Shown: positions 1 through 6,856, numbered from the stretch's first letter. The stretch is 8,887 nucleotides of DNA from Bacteroidota bacterium (GCA_027621335.1 JAQCAN010000089.1:1-8887); one strand, 5' to 3'. Notes: generated by a model from the letters alone, not told the origin. Program-made: numbers and translations.

Positions 1-379
1 CCTTGCTGGACTGAAGAGCATGGATGCCATAGGGACGGTAGCCCTTATCCTGGGATGAGTCTAGGGGAGCAACTTCTGGGTAACTGTACATTGGAAATGT
101 CCAACTCGTATGCCTTAAGGTCCTGTGTATTTCTTCAGTCTCAAGTTGGTAGGCTTCCGAGCAAGCCATGGTTCCAATGATATTCAAGAAAGGGAATCGG
201 GATTGCAACTCTGTTAAGTGGTGGGCAAGATCGACAAGAGCAGGGTCATTTGGTTTTACACGGACTTCCAAGAGCGGATTCCTTCGGGTGAGCTGGCCAA
301 GAGTAAGGGTGCCATCCGTGTTCACCCAGACACCGGAACTCGGGAAAATCTCAGGGATAGACACTCTCGATTGCGCCAT
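1..379 (-). CDS. Partial thioredoxin-like (NHLRC2-like) protein, probably secreted, active-site cysteines missing
   Basis: The frame is open from an ATG at 379 to the window edge (126 codons), so the C-terminus is not visible. The opening (VWVNTDGTLTLGQL, residues 17-30), a later strand-like stretch (FLNIIGT, 64-70) and an 'EEIHRTLRH...FPMYSYPEV' segment (82-103) follow the pattern I know from the thioredoxin-like domain of NHL-repeat proteins (W-NTDGPLTL..L ... L-VIGVHS ... IR.AV.R..I..PV). Where that family has a CxxC after 'DFW', this protein reads VRVKPNDP (39-46), and its only cysteine is C73, so it would not be an active oxidoreductase of the usual type. The family call is from memory and tentative. 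In-frame codons upstream of 379 encode IGLAAFSHYS, which looks like the hydrophobic half of a signal peptide. An ATG at 432 in another frame would complete it if the T run at 410-414 had one more base. The gene follows the rplT terminator and so should be a separate transcription unit. Confidence 0.6.
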   Translation of the reverse strand, partial: MAQSRVSIPEIFPSSGVWVNTDGTLTLGQLTRRNPLLEVRVKPNDPALVDLAHHLTELQSRFPFLNIIGTMACSEAYQLETEEIHRTLRHTSWTFPMYSYPEVAPLDSSQDKGYRPYGIHALQSSK

Positions 380-449
380 TGAATAATGGGAGAAGGCTGC
401 AAGTCCTATAAAAATGGTATCAGTCGATTCATGAGGTTCGAGTTAATGC

Positions 450-483
450 AAAAAAAAGGGAATCAATTTAGATTCCCTTTTTT
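450..483 (-). terminator. Rho-independent terminator after rplT
   Basis: The minus strand reads a run of A, then GGGAATC, a 6-nt loop, GATTCCC and eight T. The GC-containing part is a perfect 7-bp stem, extended to 13 bp by A-T pairs, followed by the T tract. The plus strand also ends in six T, so the structure could work in both directions, although no plus-strand gene approaches it. A second small inverted repeat (GTCTT-TCT-AAGAC, 492-504) lies between this hairpin and the rplT stop codon. It marks the end of the thrS-infC-rpmI-rplT unit. Confidence 0.85.
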
Positions 484-504
484 CCAATGATGTCTTAGAA
501 AGAC

Positions 505-849
505 TTATTTCACTTTCTCAATGACTGCCTTGAAGGCCTCAGGGTGGTTCATTGCCAAGTCAGCAAGGACCTTGCGGTTGAGTTGGATATCCGCTTCCTT
601 GACTTTCCCTATGAATTGAGAATAGTTCATGCCATGAGGTCTTACACCAGCATTGATACGCTGGATCCACAATCCTCTGAATGTTCTTTTCTTCTGCTTA
701 CGTCCAAAGTAAGCATACTGCATGCCCTTTTCCACGGCATTCTTGGCCACGGTATGCACGTTCTTCCGTCTCCCAAAATAACCTTTGGCGAGTTTCAGGA
801 TTTTCTTTCTTCTTTGTCGCGCTGCGACAGCATTTACTGATCTTGGCAT
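505..849 (-). CDS. rplT: 50S ribosomal protein L20
   Basis: A 114-residue basic protein of normal length for bacterial L20. It binds 23S rRNA early in assembly of the large subunit. Diagnostic segments are [18 protein letters not shown] at the N-terminus (the flexible basic arm), [12 protein letters not shown] (19-30), [15 protein letters not shown] (53-67) and the MNYSQFI...[10 protein letters not shown] region (74-99). It starts at an ATG without a clear Shine-Dalgarno site, as is common in Bacteroidota. It is the last gene of the thrS-infC-rpmI-rplT cluster, 80 bp after rpmI, and is followed by a strong terminator. In Escherichia coli and Bacillus, L20 represses its own operon through mRNA structure near rpmI; whether this happens here is not known, but a tetraloop hairpin lies in the rpmI-rplT spacer. 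Confidence 0.98.
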   Translation of the reverse strand: MPRSVNAVAARQRRKKILKLAKGYFGRRKNVHTVAKNAVEKGMQYAYFGRKQKKRTFRGLWIQRINAGVRPHGMNYSQFIGKVKEADIQLNRKVLADLAMNHPEAFKAVIEKVK

Positions 850-876
850 TTTACTTTACTTCTTTAATGTACAGCG

Positions 877-890
877 CATCTTCTCAGATG
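877..890 (-). promoter_or_regulatory. GNRA-tetraloop hairpin in the rpmI-rplT spacer
   Basis: The minus strand reads CATCT-GAGA-AGATG, a perfect 5-bp stem closed by GAGA, a member of the stable GNRA tetraloop class. It lies 27 bp upstream of the rplT start codon inside the 80-bp spacer (850-929). Flanking AG and CT could add two pairs beyond an internal loop. No T tract follows, so it is not a terminator. A role in L20 feedback or in mRNA processing is conceivable but is inference only. Confidence 0.35.
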
Positions 891-929
891 ACTTTTATTA
901 GGGCTGGACACTTGGTGAATAAATCTGTT

Positions 930-1124
930 TTACCTGCAGAGCATCAACTTCACGTTGGAGAGGTCTGATGAGTGAACATCATCCCACTTCGTGAGGTTAC
1001 GCTTGCGTTTCTTGGACTTCTTAGTCAAGATGTGGCTATGGTAGGCCTTCTTCCTCTTGAGCTTACCGGTCCCCGTAACTCTGAAACGCTTCTTTGCGCT
1101 TGATACGGTCTTCATTTTTGGCAT
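930..1124 (-). CDS. rpmI: 50S ribosomal protein L35
   Basis: A 64-residue, very basic protein matching L35 over its whole length: [20 protein letters not shown] (1-20), then [24 protein letters not shown] (21-44), then a short tail ending NVKLMLCR. The usual length is about 64-66 residues. It is part of the large ribosomal subunit. It lies 20 bp downstream of infC. The sequence before its ATG includes AGAGG, but only two bases from the start, so its value as a ribosome-binding site is doubtful. The infC-rpmI-rplT order is the standard bacterial arrangement. Confidence 0.97.
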   Translation of the reverse strand: MPKMKTVSSAKKRFRVTGTGKLKRKKAYHSHILTKKSKKRKRNLTKWDDVHSSDLSNVKLMLCR

Positions 1125-1144
1125 GGCCTCTTTTGTTTTATTTT

Positions 1145-1660
1145 CTACTTCTTCTTTGGATTGATCAACATGATCATCCTTTTACCTTCCAACTTCGGGA
1201 GCTGTTCTACAATCCCGTCATCTTCCAATTCTGTCGCGAACTTGAGAAGTAGGATCTCCCCTTGTTCTTTATAAACGATGGATCGTCCTCTGAAGAACAC
1301 ATAGGCTTTCACCTTTGCACCTTCTTCTAGGAACTTTTTCGCATGCTTGAGCTTGAAGTTGAAGTCATGTTCATCCGTATTCGGTCCAAACCTGATTTCT
1401 TTCAGGACGACTTTGGACTGCTTCGCCTTGAGTTCCTTTTCCTTCTTCTTCTGCTCATAGAGGAACTTTCGGTAATCAATGATCTTACAGACCGGTGGAT
1501 CTGCCTTTGGTGAGATCTCTACCAGATCCAATTGCATGCTTTCAGCAAGCTCTATAGCTTCTTTGGTCGGTAGGACCTGTGATTCTATTCCTTCACCTAC
1601 AACTCGCACACTTGGTACGCGTATGCTCTCATTGATGCGATGCGGGTCCTCACGTTTCAC
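1145..1660 (-). CDS. infC: Translation initiation factor IF-3 (start uncertain, probably further upstream)
   Basis: IF3 binds the 30S subunit, prevents premature 50S joining and checks the initiator tRNA and start codon. Both domains are present: [16 protein letters not shown] (7-22) and [26 protein letters not shown] (45-69) form the N-domain, a Lys/Glu-rich linker follows (about 70-82), and [21 protein letters not shown] (87-107) through KLEGKRMIM (156-164) forms the C-domain. The coordinates use a GTG, the first standard start, which has AGGA six bases upstream. The frame stays open upstream to a stop at 1709-1711 and encodes [11 protein letters not shown] directly before the GTG, resembling the Arg-rich N-terminus I recall for many Bacteroidota IF3 proteins. 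There is no ATG in that stretch, but ATA codons lie at 1696-1694 and 1690-1688 behind AGGAG. The true start may therefore be ATA, comparable to the AUU start of E. coli infC, which lets IF3 control its own synthesis. The protein would then be 181 or 183 residues. Confidence 0.96.
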   Translation of the reverse strand: MKREDPHRINESIRVPSVRVVGEGIESQVLPTKEAIELAESMQLDLVEISPKADPPVCKIIDYRKFLYEQKKKEKELKAKQSKVVLKEIRFGPNTDEHDFNFKLKHAKKFLEEGAKVKAYVFFRGRSIVYKEQGEILLLKFATELEDDGIVEQLPKLEGKRMIMLINPKKK

Positions 1661-1698
1661 GTATGATCCTCGCTCTCTTCGTCTTCTTATAGCTATTG

Positions 1699-1703
1699 CT
1701 CCT
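1699..1703 (-). promoter_or_regulatory. Shine-Dalgarno site AGGAG in front of infC
   Basis: This is a full AGGAG, unusual in a window where most genes lack a recognisable site. It is 38 bases from the GTG at 1660, too far to serve it, but 8 bases from an in-frame ATA at 1690 and 2 bases from an ATA at 1696. Its position is the main local evidence that infC starts upstream at a non-canonical codon, with ATA at 1690 the better spaced. Confidence 0.5.
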
Positions 1704-1724
1704 CGTTTTTAATTTTATTCTTAA

Positions 1725-3671
1725 TCAAAGTGTGAAGCCTTCCAATTGTGCTTCCACTTCCTTTTCAATCAGTTTTTGGAAGCTGCTGATACTCATACCT
1801 CCCAAGTCACCTTCGTGACGTTTTCTCACTGACACCGTGTCCGACAGGGCTTCATTCTCTCCAACTATCAGCATATACTGGGTTTTTCTCAACTCAGCAT
1901 CCCTGATTTTCTTCCCCACAGTCTCATTGCGGTCGTCTACGGAGGCGCGAATATCGCAATTATTCAGTTCACGTGAAACTCTTGCTGCGTACTCGTTGAA
2001 TTTCTCTGACAATGAAAGCACTGAGACCTGTTCTGGATTCAGCCATAGGGGGAATTCGCCTGCGCAATGCTCAGTCAGAACTGCTACGAACCTTTCCATG
2101 GAGCCAAAAGGCGCCCTGTGGATCATCACGGGCCTGTGCATCTGGTTATCTGCACCCTTGTATTCCAACTCGAAGCGGTCAGGGAGGTTGTAGTCCACTT
2201 GAATGGTCCCTAACTGCCATTGCCGTCCGATAGCGTCCTTGACCATGAAATCCAGCTTGGGGCCATAGAAAGCGGCCTCTCCATGCACCGTAACCGTCTT
2301 CAAGCCTTTCTCAGCAGAAGCTTCGATGATGGCCTGCTCAGCCAGATTCCAATTCTCATCGCTGCCGATGTACTTATCGCTCTTTTCCTCACTGCGCAAA
2401 GAGATCTGTGCGGTATAGTCCTTGAAATCCAAAGCTTTCAAGACCATCATGACCAGGTCGATGACCGCTTTGAATTCATCTTTGACTTGGTCTTGGGTGC
2501 AGAAGATGTGGGCATCATCTTGAGTAAAGCCGCGCACCCTTGTCAGTCCATGCAATTCCCCGCTTTGCTCATAGCGATAGACGGTCCCGAATTCAGCCAA
2601 TCGCAGAGGTAGGTCCTTGTAAGAATGAGAGCTGGACCTGTAGATCTCGCAATGGTGTGGGCAGTTCATAGGTTTGAGGAAGAATTCCTCTCCCTCTACA
2701 GGGGTCCTTATGGGTTGGAAGGAGTCTTCTCCGTACTTCTCGTAATGGCCTGAAGTCACATAGAGTTGCTTATGCCCGATATGAGGTGTGATGACCTGTT
2801 TGTAACCCATCTTATCCTGTGCGGCTTTCAGGAAATTGGTCAGTCGCTCTCTGAGTGCCGTCCCTTTGGGTAGCCACAGTGGAAGGCCTTGCCCAACCCG
2901 CTCTGAGAAGGTGAAAAGCCCCAATTCCTTACCCAGCTTTCTATGGTCACGCTTCTTGGCTTCCTCCAAGAAATGGAGGTATTCGGTCAGTTCCGTCTTC
3001 TTGGGGAAGGTGATACCATAGACTCTGGTGACCTGTTTGTTCTTCTCATCACCTCTCCAATAAGCTCCTGCAATGTTGAGGAGTTTCACAGCCTTTATGA
3101 ATCCAGTATTGGGGATGTGGGGGCCTCTGCACAAGTCAGTGAATTCACCTTGGGTATAGAAGGTAATGCTCCCATCCTCAAGGTCATCTATAAGCTCTCG
3201 CTTGTAAGGGTTGTCTTCATAGAAGGCCAAGGCATCAGCCTTGCTCACAGCTTTCCTGACGTAAAGATTCTTCTGCGAGGCCAACTCGAGCATCTTCTTC
3301 TCTATCTTTTCCAAGTCGGCCTCCACGATGGTCTCATCTCCGAAGTCGATGTCATAGTAGAAACCACGTTCGATGGGAGGGCCTATGGTGAAAAGGGCCT
3401 TCGGATAGAAGTGTTGGATTGCCTCTGCCAAAAGGTGAGCTGAGGAATGCCAGAAGGTCTCTTTTCCTTTTTCATCCTTCCAGGTCAATAATTGGAGAGT
3501 GGCATCCTCTTCGATAGGAACAGAGGCCTCTTGCACTCTACCATTGACAATGGCTGCCAAGACATTTCTAGCAAGTCCTTCACTGATATCAGTGGCCACT
3601 TCCATGGCAGAGTGTCCTGATTCGTACTCTCTCTGGTTGCCATCAGGCAAGGTGATAGTGATGCGTGACAT
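1725..3671 (-). CDS. thrS: Threonyl-tRNA synthetase
   Basis: Charges tRNA-Thr with threonine in the cytoplasm and removes mischarged serine. The 648 residues are the full family length (E. coli 642). Domains in order: TGS domain (about 1-62); editing domain with its metal/substrate motifs H75-SSA-H79 and C181-RGP-H185; class II catalytic core with motif 2 around [21 protein letters not shown] (361-381) and motif 3 around [11 protein letters not shown] (518-528); and a C-terminal anticodon-binding domain from about 540. The zinc ligands are visible as C337 (MNCPHH), H388 (DDAH) and H518 (MIHRAPFG), matching C334/H385/H511 of E. coli. No key residue is missing. It begins at an ATG about 32 bases downstream of a good Bacteroidota -7 box and leads the thrS-infC-rpmI-rplT cluster, with 28-64 bp to infC depending on the infC start. 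E. coli thrS is translationally autoregulated by a tRNA-mimicking leader; the leader here appears too short for that. Confidence 0.99.
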   Translation of the reverse strand: MSRITITLPDGNQREYESGHSAMEVATDISEGLARNVLAAIVNGRVQEASVPIEEDATLQLLTWKDEKGKETFWHSSAHLLAEAIQHFYPKALFTIGPPIERGFYYDIDFGDETIVEADLEKIEKKMLELASQKNLYVRKAVSKADALAFYEDNPYKRELIDDLEDGSITFYTQGEFTDLCRGPHIPNTGFIKAVKLLNIAGAYWRGDEKNKQVTRVYGITFPKKTELTEYLHFLEEAKKRDHRKLGKELGLFTFSERVGQGLPLWLPKGTALRERLTNFLKAAQDKMGYKQVITPHIGHKQLYVTSGHYEKYGEDSFQPIRTPVEGEEFFLKPMNCPHHCEIYRSSSHSYKDLPLRLAEFGTVYRYEQSGELHGLTRVRGFTQDDAHIFCTQDQVKDEFKAVIDLVMMVLKALDFKDYTAQISLRSEEKSDKYIGSDENWNLAEQAIIEASAEKGLKTVTVHGEAAFYGPKLDFMVKDAIGRQWQLGTIQVDYNLPDRFELEYKGADNQMHRPVMIHRAPFGSMERFVAVLTEHCAGEFPLWLNPEQVSVLSLSEKFNEYAARVSRELNNCDIRASVDDRNETVGKKIRDAELRKTQYMLIVGENEALSDTVSVRKRHEGDLGGMSISSFQKLIEKEVEAQLEGFTL

Positions 3672-3702
3672 GAATTACCTAAAGGGTTTTCTTTTAAGGG
3701 TG

Positions 3703-3738
3703 CAAATGTACTGAAGATGCAACCTCGAAATGGCCAAA
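3703..3738 (-). promoter_or_regulatory. Probable Bacteroidota-type promoter for the thrS operon
   Basis: The minus strand has TACATTTG at 3710-3703, a perfect match to the -7 consensus TAnnTTTG, followed by CA. A TTTG at 3738-3735 could be the -33 element, but its 24-bp spacing is a little longer than the usual 17-23. Transcription would start near 3696 and give a leader of about 25 bases before thrS. It lies in the 75-bp gap (3672-3746) after the HAD gene. Confidence 0.6.
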
Positions 3739-3746
3739 TGAAGGGG

Positions 3747-4184
3747 TCAAGGTTTAGGGAAGACTTCGATTTCCTTTGAGACCTTTATAAGATCTGCGAA
3801 ATGACCATAGAAGCGCGTGGCCTTGACCATGTGGTTATCTATCCAATGGTAGTTGCCTCCTCTAGGCTTGTTCATCAATAGGCCATGGTACTTGAATCCA
3901 TGCTGATGCAACCATTTCTCAGTGATCTCACGATGCTCTTCAGTTCTTGACGTGAAGAACGTGATGATATGGCCCTCATGGAACCATTTGTTCAAGGTCT
4001 CCAAGGCATCTGGATAGGGCTCACAAGTTCCCATGCGCTCAGGCTCTTCATTGGGCACATCGTCCGTGATAGTGCCATCAATGTCGATGAGGTAGTTCTT
4101 CACATCCTCTGGGAGTATTGGGCTGGCCGCTCGGCCTTTTTCATCAGCTAAAGGCTTGAGTTGGTTCTTTGGAGTTTCAGCCAT
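3747..4184 (-). CDS. HAD-superfamily hydrolase, small, substrate unknown
   Basis: A 145-residue protein with HAD phosphatase motifs: motif I as YLIDIDGTITDD (31-42), with D34 the expected nucleophile and D36 the acid/base; motif II as FFTSRT (76-81); and a likely K106 followed by acidic D116 in NKPRGGNYHWIDNH. The last motif has IDN where many HAD enzymes have two consecutive acidic residues. There is no large cap domain, so the core is minimal; a compact phosphatase or nucleotidase acting on an accessible substrate is plausible. No signal peptide is seen, so it is presumably cytoplasmic. The first 25 residues are polar and precede the core. Its ATG lies 3 bp after the TGA that would end the frame-restored MscS gene (TGA-ACC-ATG), implying co-transcription and perhaps translational coupling. 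The class is secure but the substrate cannot be read from the sequence. Confidence 0.9.
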   Translation of the reverse strand: MAETPKNQLKPLADEKGRAASPILPEDVKNYLIDIDGTITDDVPNEEPERMGTCEPYPDALETLNKWFHEGHIITFFTSRTEEHREITEKWLHQHGFKYHGLLMNKPRGGNYHWIDNHMVKATRFYGHFADLIKVSKEIEVFPKP

Positions 4185-4187
4185 GGT

Positions 4188-4992
4188 TCAATTTTTTTGA
4201 TGGATATCCAGTTGAGGGAAAGGGATTTCGATGCCGGCCTGATCCAGAGCGACCTTGCCTTGTTCATAGACTTTGAAATAGACATCCCAAAAACTCTCTG
4301 GGGTTGTGAAACAACGCACGGCCAGATTCACAGAACTATCGCCTAATTCCTTCACACCTACAAAATGGAGCAGGGTCCTTCATGACGGCAGGATGCGATT
4401 GCATAACTTCCGTAAGGACTGTTTTGGCCTTTTGAATATCAGCTCCGTATGATATGCCAAAGGTCAGGTCTACCCTTAGTTTTCCTTCTGTCGTGAAATT
4501 GGTGATGTCTCCATTGGCTAATGGTCCATTAGGAAGGATGATGGTCCTACTCTCAGGACTTAGCAAGGTCGTCACGAAGATCTGTATCTCCTTAACCACT
4601 CCCGTATGTCCCTGCGCTGAAATGAGGTCGCCAACTTTGAAGGGATTGAACAACAAAAGCATGACTCCTCCCGCAAAATTCTGAAGTGTGCCGGATAAAG
4701 CCATGCCTACAGCTAGACCAGCTGCTCCTAGAATAGCAATGAAGGAAGTCATCTCTATGCCCAACGTGCCTAAAACGCTGATCCCTAGTAAAACCTTGAG
4801 TAAGGCGCTCACCATGCTGACGAAGAAGGTCTTCAGTGAAGGCTCAAGATCTCGAGCATCCAAGCCCTTTCTGAAAAGTCTCATGGCCATTTTTATGACC
4901 CATAGTCCGATGAGTAGGATAGCTAAAGCCTTCAACAAGGGAAGGCCATACTCCAAGCTGATTTGTTTGATGTCGAGAGATGAAAGATCCAT
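4188..4992 (-). pseudogene. MscS-family mechanosensitive channel, frame broken near the C-terminus
   Basis: This would be an inner-membrane channel that opens under membrane tension and releases solutes on osmotic downshift. The continuous frame from the ATG at 4992 gives 218 residues: a first membrane helix (about 17-38), a second (about 56-78), the pore helix FIAILGAAGLAVGMALSGTL (84-103) leading into FAGGVMLLLFNPFKVGDLI (106-124), the beta domain with RTIILPNGPLANGDITNF (149-166) and the start of the alpha/beta domain. After PAPF (207-210) the frame yields eight aberrant residues and a TAG at 4336-4338. In the next frame, from 4361 to the TGA at 4188, 57 codons encode the expected tail (VGVKELGDSSVNLAVRCF... 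ending IPFPQLDIHQKN, a hallmark MscS end). Dropping one T from the four-T run at 4362-4365 restores a 267-residue protein (E. coli MscS 286). It may be a real lesion or a sequence error. The 218-residue product alone would lack most of the cytoplasmic vestibule. Confidence 0.9.
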
Positions 4993-5060
4993 AAAGAAAT
5001 AGGTGGATTTCGGTTTGATTTACTGAACTGAATAAGGCTGTTGATTCTCCTTCGGTGTTG

Positions 5061-5068
5061 CAAATGTA
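5061..5068 (-). promoter_or_regulatory. Probable -7 promoter box for the mscS-HAD unit
   Basis: The minus strand carries TACATTTG followed by CA, the same ten bases as the box upstream of thrS, and matches TAnnTTTG. It lies 11 bp after the sulfotransferase stop codon and 69 bp before the MscS start codon, in the 86-bp gap 4993-5078. No convincing -33 TTTG is present; the nearest upstream TTG is 27 bp away. Initiation would be near 5054. Confidence 0.5.
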
Positions 5069-5078
5069 GGACTCTTAC

Positions 5079-5915
5079 TCAGTCATGAAAAGCATCAATG
5101 ACTTGATTCTTACGCACATACTCTACCACTTCATTCCAGTCCTGAGAATAATCATCCTTCACAGCTTTAAGAGTTGCTGCATCGATGAGCGGCTTTCCTT
5201 TGAGCTGGTCCGGCCAGAATTTTCCGATGAACAGAATGAGATAGCGGGTCCAACTGACTGAACTTTTCCTCAGGAATTCGATACCCCTATTGGAATAGAC
5301 CACCTTATTCCGCAAAGGAATGTAATGGCTCACCTTTCTCACAAAGGCCAATTGCCTATCAGAATATGAGCTGTGTTTCTTACTGAAATCCAAGCTATCC
5401 ACATCCACACTCGAGCTCATCCTTCGGGCAAGAACGGAGATGAAAGTCTTGGGATCCGCTCTCATATCATCATAGAGCAGAACGATAGGCTTACTCATGA
5501 AAGATGCCTCCACCATGCGTATCATGGGCATGAACAAAAGGTCCTTCCTCTTGAACTTTCCAGTATCCTTATCGAGATCTAATAGCTCCTCGAATCGGGT
5601 GACGTTACAGTTCTTCAAAAACCTCCTGAACTGGCTGGCTATCCAGCTGTCATGGCGCCTGAAGACGAGGATCGGAGTGGTCTGAGGGTGGTCTTTTACC
5701 CAGTCCTTGACCACTCGCTCGAGCTGTTGATCGCATTCGAAAGAGATAAAGAATCGATTCGCATTGCTCTTAGCAATGATTTCTTTGGCCCTTCTGTACT
5801 TGGTCCTTTGGATGTAGTGAAAGCCTTTGAAATAAGGAAAGGCCCTGTATTGAAGAAAGGTGGTGCCTGTCTTGCCAAGGCCCAGGTGGAAGTATATCTG
5901 AGGATGTTCAGCCAT
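5079..5915 (-). CDS. Sulfotransferase-like protein (PAPS-dependent family)
   Basis: The 278-residue product from the ATG at 5915 begins with a strand and phosphate-binding loop, IYFHLGLGKTGTTFLQ (7-22), the pattern of the 5'-phosphosulfate-binding loop of sulfotransferases, with K15 in the loop. A second typical segment, ILVFRRHDSWIASQFRRFL (82-100), fits the 3'-phosphate-binding site, with R86/R87 and S90 as candidates. Such enzymes move sulfate from PAPS to hydroxyl or amino groups of glycans, lipids or small molecules; the acceptor here is unknown. No signal peptide is seen, so action is probably cytoplasmic or at the inner membrane face; a hydrophobic stretch, YLILFIGKFW (225-234), may touch the membrane. 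A TTG at 5927 would add four residues, but I prefer the ATG because the family motif follows it closely. It lies 30 bp after the desaturase-family gene (18 bp from the TTG), probably in the same operon. Confidence 0.85.
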   Translation of the reverse strand: MAEHPQIYFHLGLGKTGTTFLQYRAFPYFKGFHYIQRTKYRRAKEIIAKSNANRFFISFECDQQLERVVKDWVKDHPQTTPILVFRRHDSWIASQFRRFLKNCNVTRFEELLDLDKDTGKFKRKDLLFMPMIRMVEASFMSKPIVLLYDDMRADPKTFISVLARRMSSSVDVDSLDFSKKHSSYSDRQLAFVRKVSHYIPLRNKVVYSNRGIEFLRKSSVSWTRYLILFIGKFWPDQLKGKPLIDAATLKAVKDDYSQDWNEVVEYVRKNQVIDAFHD

Positions 5916-5945
5916 AAGAAGCCGCAAAGGAACGCATTACAAGGC

Positions 5946-6833
5946 TTATGGTTGGTGCCTTTCCCAGTCCATTCTGATATCTTCAGCCAACTTACCCTTT
6001 CCATCATGGCGCCAACCGGGAGGATGCGTCAGATAGGAGAGCCGGTCCTTCATCGTCAATCCTTTCCCCAAGGCTGTCCGGAGCATAGCGCACCACTCAT
6101 GAAAGGCGATGCGCAATGGATTGAAGGTTTTGATGTCCTCTGTCAGCCCATAGACAGGGGGGTCGTAGGCTACCTCAGGTTCGAATGTGCCGAACATCCT
6201 ATCCCAAATGATGAGGATACCGGCATGGTTTCGATCCAGATACCTTGGATTGGTGGCGTGGTGTACGCGATGATGGGAAGGGGTATTGAATATCCCTTCG
6301 AACCATTTAGGCAATTTGTCTATGGCCTCCGTGTGAATCCAGAATTGGTAGAGCAGTGAGATGGCCATTTGGGTCATGACCATGAAGGGATGGAATCCCA
6401 AAAAAGGCAACCAGAGCCAGAAGATAAAGGTGTAGAAAGACCCGGTCCAGGTCTGCCTCAGAGCCGTGCTCAGGTTGTAGTGCTTACTGCTATGATGCAC
6501 CACATGCGAAGCCCAGAACAGTCTGGATCGATGGCTCACTCGGTGGAAGACATAATAACTCAGGTCTTCCAAGAAGAAGAGGATGAGCCAGGACCACCAG
6601 GTCACTGGAATCTCGAGAAGCTTGAATTGATAGGCAAAGAAGAAGGCTCCAAGAACCAACGCCTTCGCAATGAGCCCGAGAAAGACATTCCCCAATCCCA
6701 TAGAGATTGAGGCGGCCGAATCTTTCCAATCATACGCTTCCGTCTTCATCCTGAGGCTGAGATAGACCTCCACGGCCATCAGAAGGATGAAACCTGGAAT
6801 GGCATAGTGAATCAGATTCGGTGGCGTTTCCAT
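5946..6833 (-). CDS. Sterol desaturase / fatty acid hydroxylase family membrane protein
   Basis: A 295-residue integral membrane di-iron protein. The histidine motifs of the superfamily are all present: H97-RVS-H101, H110-VV-HH114, H167 in WIHTE and H187-H-RV-H191-H192, followed by N202/H203 and the typical segment AGILIIWDRMFGTFEPE (204-220). Hydrophobic segments lie at about 9-26, 47-70, 77-96, 133-149 and 151-166. Members use O2 to hydroxylate or desaturate lipid carbon chains, and some cleave ether lipids (alkylglycerol monooxygenase relatives). Sterols are unlikely substrates in this kind of bacterium; a fatty-acid, sphingoid-like or carotenoid chain is more plausible, but the substrate is not visible. 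It starts at an ATG 23 bp after the LptD-like gene and is followed closely by the sulfotransferase gene, so the three are probably co-transcribed. No key histidine is missing. Confidence 0.92.
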   Translation of the reverse strand: METPPNLIHYAIPGFILLMAVEVYLSLRMKTEAYDWKDSAASISMGLGNVFLGLIAKALVLGAFFFAYQFKLLEIPVTWWSWLILFFLEDLSYYVFHRVSHRSRLFWASHVVHHSSKHYNLSTALRQTWTGSFYTFIFWLWLPFLGFHPFMVMTQMAISLLYQFWIHTEAIDKLPKWFEGIFNTPSHHRVHHATNPRYLDRNHAGILIIWDRMFGTFEPEVAYDPPVYGLTEDIKTFNPLRIAFHEWCAMLRTALGKGLTMKDRLSYLTHPPGWRHDGKGKLAEDIRMDWERHQP

Positions 6834-6856
6834 TAGAGTATTAAAGATACGTTTTG

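Noticed and set aside
168..386. Plus-strand 72-codon reading frame
   Set aside because: It lies opposite the left-edge minus-strand gene, has no family resemblance and no expression signals; it is treated as a shadow frame.
3672..3746. Terminator for the mscS-HAD unit
   Set aside because: Only a short TGGCCA palindrome is present, with no extended stem or T tract, so no terminator is called.
4336..4375. Programmed +1 frameshift in the MscS gene
   Set aside because: There is a distant AAGGA upstream, but no stop codon or rare-codon stall at the TTTT site and no spacing like the prfB signal; a plain indel or sequence error explains it more simply.
4410..4992. Phase-variable switching of the channel gene
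   Set aside because: The only relevant homopolymer is four bases long, far too short for typical slipped-strand phase variation.
5916..5927. TTG start at 5927 for the sulfotransferase
   Set aside because: It adds only four residues, has no ribosome-binding site, and an ATG at 5915 sits just before the conserved IYFHLGLGKTGTT segment.
5652..6359. Plus-strand 235-codon reading frame, the longest on that strand
   Set aside because: It overlaps the well-supported desaturase and sulfotransferase genes on the opposite strand and its translation shows no recognisable domain.
6369..6710. Plus-strand 113-codon frame rich in Glu, Gln and Pro
   Set aside because: It is antisense to the histidine-box region of the desaturase gene; the composition is what the reverse complement of that coding sequence produces.
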